Assembly: GCA_030836725.1 (NCBI GenBank)
Contig: JAUPLV010000122.1
Location: 1-6,475, forward strand
Direction: 5' to 3'
DNA length: 6,475 nt
Origin: Pseudomonadota bacterium
Lineage (GTDB): Bacteria > Pseudomonadota > Gammaproteobacteria > Burkholderiales > Thiobacillaceae
Part shown: positions 1 through 5,967 of the stretch, in pieces
Position numbering within the stretch: position 1 is the first letter of the stretch
Layout: the number at the start of each line of letters is the position of its first letter
Program-made: the position numbers and the translations under genes
Notes under the pieces: generated by a model
Told to the model about the DNA's origin: nothing
What the model saw: only the letters and a program-made list of their open reading frames with translations
Database searches by the model: none

Positions 1-1
1 G

Positions 2-133
2 GCCAACTACCCCGAGATGACCGCCTGTCGCCGCAACAACGCCGCGCACCAGATCGAGGTGGTGGGCGGCAAGCTGCGCGCGATGATGCCCTGGATCGCC
101 GCCAACAAGCTGGTCGATCACACCAAGAACTAA
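2..133 (+). CDS. ilvC: Ketol-acid reductoisomerase, C-terminal fragment
   Basis: Only the last 43 codons are in the window; the gene begins upstream. The fragment ends in the conserved IlvC tail, with RRNNAAHQIEVVGGKLRAMM followed by PWI, NKLVD and a TAA stop. IlvC is the NADPH- and Mg-dependent cytosolic enzyme that isomerises and reduces acetolactate or acetohydroxybutyrate, the second common step of valine, leucine and isoleucine synthesis. The Rossmann domain and the metal ligands lie outside the window, so catalytic residues cannot be checked. In betaproteobacteria ilvC usually closes an ilvI(B)-ilvH-ilvC cluster and is followed by psd, pssA and leuA, exactly as seen here. The identification rests on the tail sequence plus this context. 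Confidence 0.96.
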   Translation, partial: ANYPEMTACRRNNAAHQIEVVGGKLRAMMPWIAANKLVDHTKN

Positions 134-137
134 ATGC

Positions 138-231
138 GTGAGGGGGCAGGGGTGAGGTGTGAGGGGCGGCCAGCCCTGCGCGGCTCCCCCCTTTCTCCTC
201 ACCCTTCGCGCCTTACCCCTCACCCACTCAC
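138..231. repeat. Heptad-phased inverted repeat between ilvC and psd
   Basis: The spacer is built of 7-base units. On the left, GTGAGGG-like units start at 138, 145 (degenerate), 152 and 159. On the right, CCTCACC-like units start at 197, 204 (degenerate), 211, 218 and 225, all in one 7-base register, and the last ends directly against the psd ATG. The two sides are in opposite orientation. Perfect 8-bp pairings include 138-145 with 216-223 and 150-157 with 197-204, so the transcript can fold into a long interrupted hairpin. Heptanucleotide repeats of this general look occur in intergenic regions of some betaproteobacteria and cyanobacteria (recalled, not checked). There is no U tract, so it is not a canonical terminator. 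It could affect mRNA stability or psd translation. Confidence 0.75.
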
Positions 232-858
232 ATGACCCATCCCCTTATCGCCCGCGAAGGCTGGCTGGTTTTGCTGGCCGCATTTGCGGCCGCACTGATT
301 GCGACCTGGCTCGTCGGCTGGTGGTCGATTCCGTTCTGGATCTGGGCGGTGTTCGCGCTGCAGTTCTTCCGCGACCCGGCGCGCGTGCCGCCGTCCGACC
401 CCGACGCGGTGATTGCGCCAGCCGATGGCCGCATCGTCGTGGTGGAAAAGGTCCATGACGAGTACCTGGATCGCGAGGCGCTGAAAATCAGCGTGTTCAT
501 GAACGTGTTCAACGTGCATTCCAACAAGAGCCCGGTCGACGGCGAGGTCAAGGGTATCTGGTATACGCCGGGCAGCTTCGTCAACGCCGACCTCGACAAG
601 GCTTCCACCGAGAACGAGCGCAATGCGGTGTGGATTCACGGCGCACGCGGCGATGTCACCTCGGTGCAGATCGCCGGGCTGATCGCGCGACGCATCCTGT
701 GTTACGTTCGGCTCGGCGACAAACTGGAGCGTGGCCAGCGTTACGGCTTCATCCGCTTCGGCTCGCGGGTCGACGTTTACCTGCCGACCACGGCGCGCGC
801 CGAAGTCTCGATTGGCCAGAAAGTGACCGGTGGGCGTACCATACTGGCTCGTTGGTAA
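232..858 (+). CDS. psd: Phosphatidylserine decarboxylase proenzyme (short type)
   Basis: A protein of 208 residues, typical of the short phosphatidylserine decarboxylase class. It is a membrane-associated pyruvoyl enzyme that converts phosphatidylserine to phosphatidylethanolamine. Residues about 10-45 form a hydrophobic N-terminal membrane anchor, followed by FFRDP. PADGR (Asp65) and FNVHSNKSP (His96) are the conserved acid and histidine motifs. Self-cleavage is expected at Gly177-Ser178 in RFGSRVDVYLP, leaving a beta chain of about 177 residues and a 31-residue alpha chain whose N-terminal serine becomes the pyruvoyl group. ATG 232 is the only usable start: no ATG, GTG or TTG lies in frame back to a TGA at 160. 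No Shine-Dalgarno is visible because the heptad repeat runs to the start codon. pssA follows 11 bases after the stop, consistent with cotranscription of consecutive pathway steps. Confidence 0.97.
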   Translation: MTHPLIAREGWLVLLAAFAAALIATWLVGWWSIPFWIWAVFALQFFRDPARVPPSDPDAVIAPADGRIVVVEKVHDEYLDREALKISVFMNVFNVHSNKSPVDGEVKGIWYTPGSFVNADLDKASTENERNAVWIHGARGDVTSVQIAGLIARRILCYVRLGDKLERGQRYGFIRFGSRVDVYLPTTARAEVSIGQKVTGGRTILARW

Positions 859-869
859 GCCTGAAGCCT

Positions 870-1652
870 ATGTCCGAGCCCCTGCGTCGAAACTCTGAAG
901 CGGATCGCCCGCGGATGCGCGATCGCGGCATCTACCTGTTGCCGAATCTGTTCACCACGGGCGCGCTGTTCGCCGGCTTCTACGCCATCGTCCAGGCGAT
1001 GAACGGCCGGTTCGAATATGCCGCGGTGGCGATCTTCATCGCCATGGTGCTCGATGGCCTGGACGGCCGGGTTGCCCGATTGACCCACACGCAAAGCGCC
1101 TTCGGCGCTGAGTACGACAGCCTGTCCGATATGGTGTCGTTCGGCGTCGCTCCGGCGCTGGTCATTTATGAGTTCGCCCTGCAGGGCATGGGCAAGCTTG
1201 GCTGGATCGCTGCCTTTGTGTATTGCGCCGGCGCGGCCTTGAGGCTGGCGCGCTTCAATACCCAGCTCGATACCGTCACCGACAAGCGTTTCTTCCAGGG
1301 AATGCCCAGTCCGTCCGCGGCTGCATTGGTCGCCGGTTTTGTCTGGGTGATGGTCGAATACGGCGTCGCGGGACAGGACGTGCGCTGGCTGGCCGCGGCG
1401 ATTGCGCTGTTCGGCGGAGTCTCCATGGTCAGTAACTTCCGCTTTTACAGCGGCAAGGAAATCAATCTCAGGAAGAGCGTGCCGTTCTTCGTCATCCTGC
1501 TGATCGTGCTGGCCTTCATTCTGGTGTCGACCAGTCCTCCCGAGGTGCTGTTCGGTGTGTTCGTGCTGTACGGTCTTTCGGGGTATGGCGATGCGCTGTT
1601 GCGGCTGTTGCGGCGCAAAAAACCGCACCCCTTGCAGGACGGGAAAAAATAG
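870..1652 (+). CDS. pssA: CDP-diacylglycerol--serine O-phosphatidyltransferase
   Basis: A 260-residue inner-membrane enzyme that joins serine to CDP-diacylglycerol to give phosphatidylserine, the substrate of the Psd protein encoded just upstream. The CDP-alcohol phosphotransferase signature is complete: Asp62, Asp65-Gly66, Ala69-Arg70, then eight residues to Gly79, Asp83 and Asp87. The protein is strongly hydrophobic, with about eight membrane segments from residue 21 to 240 and a basic tail (RLLRRKK). This is the membrane (type II, Bacillus-like) synthase, not the phospholipase-D-like E. coli form. ATG 870 lies 11 bases after the psd stop but has only a weak ribosome site. An in-frame ATG at 915 (MRDRGIYLLPN) is an alternative that keeps the whole catalytic region. 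The 3' end overlaps the putative promoter of the leuA leader. Confidence 0.96.
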   Translation: MSEPLRRNSEADRPRMRDRGIYLLPNLFTTGALFAGFYAIVQAMNGRFEYAAVAIFIAMVLDGLDGRVARLTHTQSAFGAEYDSLSDMVSFGVAPALVIYEFALQGMGKLGWIAAFVYCAGAALRLARFNTQLDTVTDKRFFQGMPSPSAAALVAGFVWVMVEYGVAGQDVRWLAAAIALFGGVSMVSNFRFYSGKEINLRKSVPFFVILLIVLAFILVSTSPPEVLFGVFVLYGLSGYGDALLRLLRRKKPHPLQDGKK

Positions 1653-1659
1653 ATAGAAT
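1632..1659 (+). promoter_or_regulatory. Putative sigma70 promoter of the leuA leader transcript
   Basis: TTGCAG at 1632-1637 (3 of 6 consensus matches) and TAGAAT at 1654-1659 (5 of 6) are separated by 16 bases at the very end of pssA. The predicted start of transcription, 7-8 bases past the -10 box, falls at about 1666-1667, which is the A of the leader-peptide ATG. The -35 match is weak, so this is moderate evidence only; its position in front of the leuA leader makes it more credible. Confidence 0.45.
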
Positions 1660-1666
1660 TTGGACC

Positions 1667-1756
1667 ATGCTTAATCAGCCGCATCCGCCCTATCTCCTCT
1701 GTCTGTCGAACGTCCTGTTCGGCGGTCTGCTGCTGCGCGTCGCGCGCACATATTAA
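1667..1756 (+). CDS. leuL: Probable leucine-rich leader peptide of leuA
   Basis: A 29-codon reading frame from ATG 1667 to TAA 1754-1756 in the pssA-leuA gap. Eight of 29 residues are leucine (2, 10, 11, 13, 17, 21, 22, 23), including three consecutive CTG codons at 1727-1735 in GGLLLRVARTY, six codons before the stop. A short leucine-rich frame with a late leucine run just before leuA is the hallmark of a ribosome-mediated attenuator, as with leuL of enterobacteria: low charged leucyl-tRNA would stall the ribosome on the CTG run and change downstream folding. There is no Shine-Dalgarno, but the predicted transcript start is at the ATG, so translation may be leaderless. GGC GGT, just before the CTG run, can pair with 1781-1786. 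The symbol is by functional analogy, not proven homology. Chance is the main alternative, since leucine is common in GC-rich frames. Confidence 0.6.
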   Translation: MLNQPHPPYLLCLSNVLFGGLLLRVARTY

Positions 1757-1800
1757 TCCCCCCTCCCTGCAGTACCCCGTGCCGCCAGCCTCATGCGGCA
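1721..1800 (+). promoter_or_regulatory. Candidate attenuator with alternative RNA pairings
   Basis: The segment GCCGCC at 1781-1786 has two possible partners. Upstream it can pair with GGCGGU at 1721-1726 (five Watson-Crick pairs plus one G-U), the two glycine codons directly before the leader's leucine run. Locally, UGCCGC at 1780-1785 pairs perfectly with GCGGCA at 1795-1800 around a 9-base loop. The two folds exclude each other, and a ribosome on the CTG codons would block the first. No U tract follows the local hairpin, so a classic intrinsic terminator is not evident. Control might act on translation or on Rho, or the hairpin may serve as the anti-structure. The function is inferred. Confidence 0.4.
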
Positions 1801-1807
1801 ACCCCTA

Positions 1808-1832
1808 TATAATGCGTCGGTTTGACGCCGAC
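1808..1832 (+). promoter_or_regulatory. Possible second leuA promoter box and small hairpin
   Basis: A perfect TATAAT lies at 1808-1813, stands out in GC-rich sequence, and would give a transcript start near 1820. No convincing -35 box is found 16-18 bases upstream (that stretch reads CCAGCC-like), so activity would need an activator or be weak. Immediately after it, GCGTC at 1814-1818 can pair with GACGC at 1824-1828, or GTCGG at 1816-1820 with CCGAC at 1828-1832. These are two alternative small stems close to the leuA ribosome site. Confidence 0.3.
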
Positions 1833-1839
1833 CTACCAT

Positions 1840-1843
1840 GGAG
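1840..1843 (+). promoter_or_regulatory. leuA ribosome binding site that decides the start
   Basis: GGAG at 1840-1843 is 6 bases before ATG 1850, an ideal distance. An in-frame ATG at 1838 overlaps this GGAG and has no ribosome site of its own, so ATG 1850 is preferred. CAUGGAGC at 1837-1844 can also pair with GCCUCAUG at 1788-1795 (seven of eight positions, one G-U, one A-C mismatch), a possible route for masking the site. Confidence 0.7.
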
Positions 1844-1849
1844 CCTGCC

Positions 1850-3400
1850 ATGAACGACCGTTTGTTTATTTTCGACACCACCTTGCGCGACGGCGAGCAA
1901 AGCCCCGGCGCGTCGATGACCAGGGAAGAGAAGTTGCGCATCGCGCGCCAGCTGGAAAAGCTCGGCGTCGATGTCATCGAGGCAGGCTTTGCCGCGGCCA
2001 GCCCGGGCGACGCCGAGGCGATCCGCACGATCGCCGAAACGATCCAGGGCTCGACCGTGTGCTCGCTGGCGCGCGCCAACGAGCGCGACATCCACGCGGC
2101 GGGCGGCGCGATCAAGCCGGCGAGCCGGGGTAATCGTGCGGGGGGTCGCATCCATACCTTTATCGCCACCAGCCCGATCCACATGGAAAAGAAGTTGCGG
2201 ATGCAGCCGGACCAGGTGGTCGAGGCCGCGGTGAAAGCGGTGAAGCTCGCGCTCGAATACACCGACGACGTCGAGTTCTCGGCCGAGGACGCGGTGCGTT
2301 CCGAGATGGATTTTCTGGTGCGCATCTTCGACGAGGTGATCCGGGCTGGCGCCAGGACCATCAACGTGCCCGACACTGTCGGCTACAGCATTCCGGCGTT
2401 GTGGGGCGAGCGCATGAAGCAGTTGATTGAGCGCGTGCCCGGTTCGGACAAGGTCATCTGGTCGACCCACTGCCACAACGACCTCGGCATGGCCGTGGCC
2501 AACTCGCTGGCCGCGGTGATGAACGGCGCGCGTCAGGTCGAATGCACCATCAACGGGCTGGGCGAGCGCGCCGGTAACGCCTCGCTGGAAGAGGTCGTGA
2601 TGGCGGTGCGCACCCGCCGCGACGTGTTCAGTTGCGACACCCGCATCGACGCGACGCAGATCGTTCCGGCTTCCAAGCTCGTCTCTACCATCACCGGCTA
2701 CCCGGTGCAGCCGAACAAGGCCATCGTCGGGGCCAATGCCTTCGCGCACGAATCGGGAATCCATCAGGACGGCGTGCTCAAGCATCGCGAAACCTACGAG
2801 ATCATGCGGGCCGAAGACGTGGGCTGGAACGCCAACCGTCTGACTCTCGGAAAACTTTCGGGACGCAATGCCTTCAAGACCAAGCTGGCCGAGTTGGGGA
2901 TCGTCCTCGACAGCGAAGAGGCGCTCAACGCCGCGTTTGCCCGCTTCAAGGATCTGGCCGACAAGAAGCGCGAGATTTTCGACGAGGATTTGCAGGCGCT
3001 GGTTTCGGACGAAGGCTATGCGGCCGAGCACGAGCGCTACAAGCTGTTATCGCTGAAAGTGTGTTCGGAGACCGGCGAAGTGCCGCACGCGCAGATGGTG
3101 TTCACCGACGAAGGCGTCGAGAAGCAGGCCGACGGCCTGGGCTCCGGTCCGGTCGACGCCACCTTCAAGGCGCTCGAATCGGTGGTGAAAAGCGGCGCCG
3201 ACCTGCTGTTGTATTCGGTCAACAACATCACCAGCGGGACCGATTCCCAGGGTGAAGTCACCGTGCGGCTGGCGATGGGCGGCCGCGTGGTGAACGGCCA
3301 GGGCGCCGACACCGACATCGTGGTGGCGTCGGCCAAGGCCTACCTCCACGGTCTCAACAAACTACACAGCAAGCGCGAGCGCGCGCATCCCCAGGTTTAA
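1850..3400 (+). CDS. leuA: 2-isopropylmalate synthase
   Basis: A 516-residue cytosolic enzyme that condenses acetyl-CoA with 2-ketoisovalerate to form 2-isopropylmalate, the committed and leucine-inhibited step of leucine synthesis. The HMGL-like TIM barrel fills residues 4 to about 270. It opens with FDTTLRDGEQSPG (metal ligand Asp14, with Arg13) and includes the metal pair His207 and His209 in STHCHND and Asn243 in GLGERAGN. SGIHQDG follows in the linker region. The C-terminal LeuA dimerisation domain, the site of leucine feedback, begins near residue 370 and includes GSGPVDATFKALE from residue 431 and a closing TDIVVASAKAYLHGLNKL. Length is normal for the bacterial family and nothing key is missing. 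The start at 1850 is chosen over 1838 because of the GGAG at 1840-1843. A leucine-rich leader frame upstream and a strong hairpin downstream suggest an independently controlled transcript, possibly with read-through from ilvC-psd-pssA. Confidence 0.98.
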   Translation: MNDRLFIFDTTLRDGEQSPGASMTREEKLRIARQLEKLGVDVIEAGFAAASPGDAEAIRTIAETIQGSTVCSLARANERDIHAAGGAIKPASRGNRAGGRIHTFIATSPIHMEKKLRMQPDQVVEAAVKAVKLALEYTDDVEFSAEDAVRSEMDFLVRIFDEVIRAGARTINVPDTVGYSIPALWGERMKQLIERVPGSDKVIWSTHCHNDLGMAVANSLAAVMNGARQVECTINGLGERAGNASLEEVVMAVRTRRDVFSCDTRIDATQIVPASKLVSTITGYPVQPNKAIVGANAFAHESGIHQDGVLKHRETYEIMRAEDVGWNANRLTLGKLSGRNAFKTKLAELGIVLDSEEALNAAFARFKDLADKKREIFDEDLQALVSDEGYAAEHERYKLLSLKVCSETGEVPHAQMVFTDEGVEKQADGLGSGPVDATFKALESVVKSGADLLLYSVNNITSGTDSQGEVTVRLAMGGRVVNGQGADTDIVVASAKAYLHGLNKLHSKRERAHPQV

Positions 3401-3422
3401 AAATCCGGATGGCCGATTGGCG

Positions 3423-3462
3423 GGTCGACAGGGCGCTCATGGCGCGCCCTGTTGACCTGTTT
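3423..3462 (+). terminator. Probable intrinsic terminator of leuA
   Basis: A 14-bp stem pairs 3423-3436 with 3444-3457 (one G-U pair, otherwise perfect) around a 7-base loop, TCATGGC. It starts 22 bases after the leuA stop. The tail TGTTT is only modestly U-rich. The stem is the strongest hairpin I found in the window, and its place at the end of leuA fits a terminator. The right arm also spells TTGACC (3452-3457), a -35-like hexamer, but no good -10 follows. Confidence 0.7.
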
Positions 3463-3526
3463 CGTCCATGGTCGCACCATCATGCGTGCCAATTGGACCA
3501 TCCGGGATAAAACCAGGCAAACCTGC

Positions 3527-3531
3527 AGGAG
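3527..3531 (+). promoter_or_regulatory. Ribosome binding site pointing to a TTG start
   Basis: AGGAG at 3527-3531 is 7 bases before TTG 3539. Other in-frame starts, TTG 3452 (inside the leuA terminator stem) and ATG 3482, have no such site, and their extra N-terminal residues look like translated non-coding sequence. The site therefore fixes the start of the membrane-protein gene. Confidence 0.75.
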
Positions 3532-3538
3532 CCCCATC

Positions 3539-5224
3539 TTGAAAAACATCGAGGAACGACTTGCGCAAGTCGAAGCGCGGCTTGATCGGATGGAGCGGCT
3601 GCTTTCGCCGATTCCGGCGACCAGCGTCGCAGAAGCGGACAAGCCCGCCGAGCCGGTTGCCGAAGCGCGCAAGCCGGCGAGCCCGCCGCCGGCACAGGCG
3701 CTGAAGCGGAGCGACCCGGTCTACGCCAGCGCCGGCGGCTCGCTGTCGGTGACCCGGATTCTCGGCTGGACCGGCGCGACGGCGCTGGTGCTGGCGGTGG
3801 CCTACCTGATCCGGCTGGCCCTCGATGCGGGCTGGCTGACGCCGGAACGGCAGCTCGGGCTGGCGGTGCTCTCCGGGTTCGCGCTGATCGGCGCGGGGCT
3901 CAAGCTGCGCGCGGCCGACCGCGAATACGCGAGCCTGCTGCCCGCCGGCGGCCTGGTGGTGCTGTTCCTCGCGATCTATGGCGCGCATCTCTACTATCAC
4001 TTCATCGGCGTGCCGATGGCGACCGGCGCGGTGATCCTCACCTGTCTCGCCGCGCTGTGGCTGGGCCGGCTGTTCGAGAGCGAACTGTACGGCCTGTTCG
4101 CGGTGGTGGGCTCCTACTCGGCGCCTTTCCTGCTGCATACGCTGGCCGGTTCGGTGATCGATCTGGTGATTTATTTCTCGGCCTGGAGCGTGCTGTTCTG
4201 CCTCTATTCGATCTGGATCGGCAACCGCCGGGCCTATCTGCTGGCGGCATACCTGGCCTTGCTGGGGTTCCATTACCTGTGGAAGCAGATGTCGCCGGGC
4301 GAGTGGGCGGCGGCCTTTACCTTCCAGGTTATCCAGTTCGCGATTTTCCTGGTCGGCGCCATCGGCTTCTCCGTTCGCCGCCAGCGCCCGATGAGCAGGG
4401 ATGAGGCCGCCGTCCACCTGCCGCTGCTGCTGATTTTTTACGCCTTGCAGTATGAATTGCTGAACCGGCATCTGCCGGCGCTGGCGCCGTGGATTGCGCT
4501 GGGCAGCGCGGGCGTGTTGCTGCTGGCTTATCTGGTCGCGAAACGGATGCTGGATCGGCCGCTGGAATCCGGTGCGATGCTGGTGGGCGCCTATGCGTCG
4601 CTGGCGCTGTTTCACGCCGGCTACATGGAACTGTTGCCGGACGCCTTCGCGCCCTGGGTCGCCTTGCTGTTGCTGCCCGCGGCGGGCCTGTACTTCCGCG
4701 CCCGCGGCGGTGCGGCGTCGGTGACCTGGCCGGTCCGCGCGCTGGTCGCGATCGTTTTCGCCATCAACTACCTGCGGGTGATCGGCGGCTCGGGTATCGA
4801 CACGGTTCCCGCGCATGACCTGCTGGCCTTGCTCTACGCGGCCGAACTGTATGTCGCCTATGTCCTGGCGCGGCGACTTCCCGCCCTGGAGGACCTGGCC
4901 ACCCCCGCCCTGTATGTCGGCCATGTCGCCCTGATGAGCGCGGCGGTGCAGATCTTCGACGGGCAACTGGTCGTCTCCTTCGCCTGGGGCGCCATCGCGC
5001 TGGCCTGCCTGGCCCTGGCCTTCAAATATGGCGACAAGGTGCTCGGCAAATCCTCCCTGCTCATCTTTGCTGCTTCCGCCGCCAAGGTCATGTTGTTCGA
5101 CCTTTCCAGCGCCACCCCGCTGGTGCGGATCGGCCTTCTGGTGATCCTTGGCGTCACGCTGTATGTGGGCGGCTGGATGTACAAGAAAGTCGATTCAATC
5201 GACGACAAGGCCGCGGCCGACTGA
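3539..5224 (+). CDS. DUF2339-type polytopic membrane protein
   Basis: 561 residues from the preferred TTG start. The order is a short charged amphipathic coiled coil (about residues 1-22, MKNIEERLAQVEARLDRMER), a Pro/Ala/Lys-rich linker to about residue 70, then a nearly continuous series of some 16-18 hydrophobic membrane segments from residue 77 to 547, and a short acidic tail. This layout, together with the C-terminal KVMLFDLSSATPLVRIG and the final GGWMYKKV segment, matches the DUF2339 / COG5373 family of predicted membrane proteins, whose function is unknown to me. Many members are longer (about 800-900 residues), so this is a compact version. No catalytic or signal-peptide motif is evident; the N-terminal coil probably lies in the cytoplasm. 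It is separated from leuA by a terminator and followed by a 126-base gap, so it is likely transcribed on its own. Its neighbours say nothing clear about its job. Confidence 0.85.
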   Translation: MKNIEERLAQVEARLDRMERLLSPIPATSVAEADKPAEPVAEARKPASPPPAQALKRSDPVYASAGGSLSVTRILGWTGATALVLAVAYLIRLALDAGWLTPERQLGLAVLSGFALIGAGLKLRAADREYASLLPAGGLVVLFLAIYGAHLYYHFIGVPMATGAVILTCLAALWLGRLFESELYGLFAVVGSYSAPFLLHTLAGSVIDLVIYFSAWSVLFCLYSIWIGNRRAYLLAAYLALLGFHYLWKQMSPGEWAAAFTFQVIQFAIFLVGAIGFSVRRQRPMSRDEAAVHLPLLLIFYALQYELLNRHLPALAPWIALGSAGVLLLAYLVAKRMLDRPLESGAMLVGAYASLALFHAGYMELLPDAFAPWVALLLLPAAGLYFRARGGAASVTWPVRALVAIVFAINYLRVIGGSGIDTVPAHDLLALLYAAELYVAYVLARRLPALEDLATPALYVGHVALMSAAVQIFDGQLVVSFAWGAIALACLALAFKYGDKVLGKSSLLIFAASAAKVMLFDLSSATPLVRIGLLVILGVTLYVGGWMYKKVDSIDDKAAAD

Positions 5225-5283
5225 ATGAAAGAGGGCGGGGCAACAAGAGGGGGCCGGCGAAGGCGCGTGGAGTAGGCCGTGCC

Positions 5284-5310
5284 TTGGGACAATCGGGCCG
5301 GCTGTACTAG
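5284..5310 (+). promoter_or_regulatory. Weak candidate promoter for the flavin reductase gene
   Basis: TTGGGA at 5284-5289 (4 of 6 matches to the -35 consensus) and TACTAG at 5305-5310 (3 of 6) are spaced by 15 bases, shorter than ideal. Position 40-70 bases before the next start codon is reasonable and the stretch is the only AT-richer part of this gap, but the match is poor. Confidence 0.2.
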
Positions 5311-5350
5311 TCTGAAACCTCGGACGACGGATGTCGCGGGAGGAACTGCC

Positions 5351-5887
5351 ATGAAAAAACGGGACTACCCGCTGGACAGGGTCTATGGCCTGCTGGAGTC
5401 CGGCCCGGTGGTACTGGTGACGACGGTGCGCAAGGGCCGCGCCGACATCATGACGATGTCGTGGCACACCATGATGGAGTTCGAGCCGCCGCTGGTCGGC
5501 TGCGTGATCAGCGGCCGCAATGCCTCGTTCGACGCGCTGAAGGCGACCCGGGAATGCGTGATCAATATCCCGACACGGGAACTGGCGAAGCAGGTGGTGG
5601 GCATCGGCAACTGTTCCGGGCGCGAGGTCGACAAATTCGACAAATTCGCGCTGACGCCCGCCGCCGCTTCACGGGTGCAGGCGCCGCTGATCGCGGAATG
5701 CTATGCCAGCCTGGAATGCCGGGTGGCCGACACGCGGCTGGTGAATCGCTACAACTTCTTCGTTCTGGAGGTGGTGCAGGCGTGGGTCGACACCTCGATC
5801 AAGCAGCCGCGGACGCTGCATCATCGCGGCAACGGCGTCTTCGCGGTGGCCGGCGAGACGGTCAGGCTGCGCTCGGCGATGAAGTAG
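5351..5887 (+). CDS. Flavin reductase-like split-barrel FMN-binding protein
   Basis: 178 residues. The sequence fits the flavin reductase-like / flavoredoxin family: a split beta-barrel that binds FMN and, in different members, reduces free flavin with NAD(P)H or carries electrons. Recognisable segments are VLVTTVRKGRADIMTMSWHT (residues 21-40) at the flavin-binding face, PPLVGCVISGRNASFD (residues 46-61), CVINIPTRELAKQVVGIGNCSGREVDKF (begins at residue 69), and the closing LHHRGNGVFAVAGE. Partner enzyme and substrate cannot be told from sequence. The start is ATG 5351 because GGGAGGA at 5338-5344 sits 6 bases ahead; a longer frame from GTG 5279 adds 24 unconvincing residues. Residues DKFDKF come from a 9-base direct repeat (GACAAATTC) near 5630-5648. 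A dodecin gene follows 80 bases downstream, suggesting a shared flavin theme. Confidence 0.92.
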   Translation: MKKRDYPLDRVYGLLESGPVVLVTTVRKGRADIMTMSWHTMMEFEPPLVGCVISGRNASFDALKATRECVINIPTRELAKQVVGIGNCSGREVDKFDKFALTPAAASRVQAPLIAECYASLECRVADTRLVNRYNFFVLEVVQAWVDTSIKQPRTLHHRGNGVFAVAGETVRLRSAMK

Positions 5888-5953
5888 CCCCGCGGTCCGG
5901 CTTGGTTTCCGCCCGCGACCGACTACTCTCAATACAGATCAACCTGTTCGAGC

Positions 5954-5958
5954 GGAGG
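5954..5958 (+). promoter_or_regulatory. Strong ribosome binding site of the dodecin gene
   Basis: GGAGG at 5954-5958 stands 9 bases before ATG 5968. It is among the best Shine-Dalgarno matches in the window and supports both the start and good expression of this small protein. Confidence 0.75.
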
Positions 5959-5967
5959 GAAGGCATC

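Noticed and set aside
159..458. A 99-codon + strand frame overlapping the start of psd
   Set aside because: It runs through the heptad repeat and then out of frame through psd; Arg-, Pro- and Ala-rich with no motif.
630..869. N-terminal extension of pssA back into psd
   Set aside because: The extra 80 residues are the out-of-frame translation of psd, including its essential cleavage-site region. ATG 870 gives a normal-length enzyme.
777..1628. Antisense frame of 283 codons opposite pssA
   Set aside because: His-, Gln- and Arg-rich with no domain; the + strand carries the complete CDP-alcohol phosphotransferase signature.
1805..3031. Antisense frame of 408 codons opposite leuA
   Set aside because: Low-complexity composition with no recognisable motif; it lies opposite a fully conserved leuA and is a codon-bias shadow.
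3452..3480. TTGACC -35-like hexamer as a promoter for the DUF2339 gene
   Set aside because: The hexamer is part of the leuA terminator stem, and the sequence 16-18 bases downstream is not -10-like.
3437..4966. Long antisense reading frame of 509 codons opposite the DUF2339 gene
   Set aside because: Its product is rich in Gln, Arg, His and Gly without any domain pattern, as expected for the complement of a GC-rich membrane-protein gene. The + strand frame has membrane segments, a ribosome site and family motifs.
5279..5350. GTG start adding 24 residues to the flavin reductase
   Set aside because: No ribosome site is ahead of it, and ATG 5351 has an excellent GGGAGGA at the right distance and a family-like N terminus.
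5630..5648. Tandem 9-base direct repeat GACAAATTC
   Set aside because: Only two copies, in frame, encoding DKFDKF inside a conserved segment of the flavin reductase; no sign of a mobile or regulatory element.
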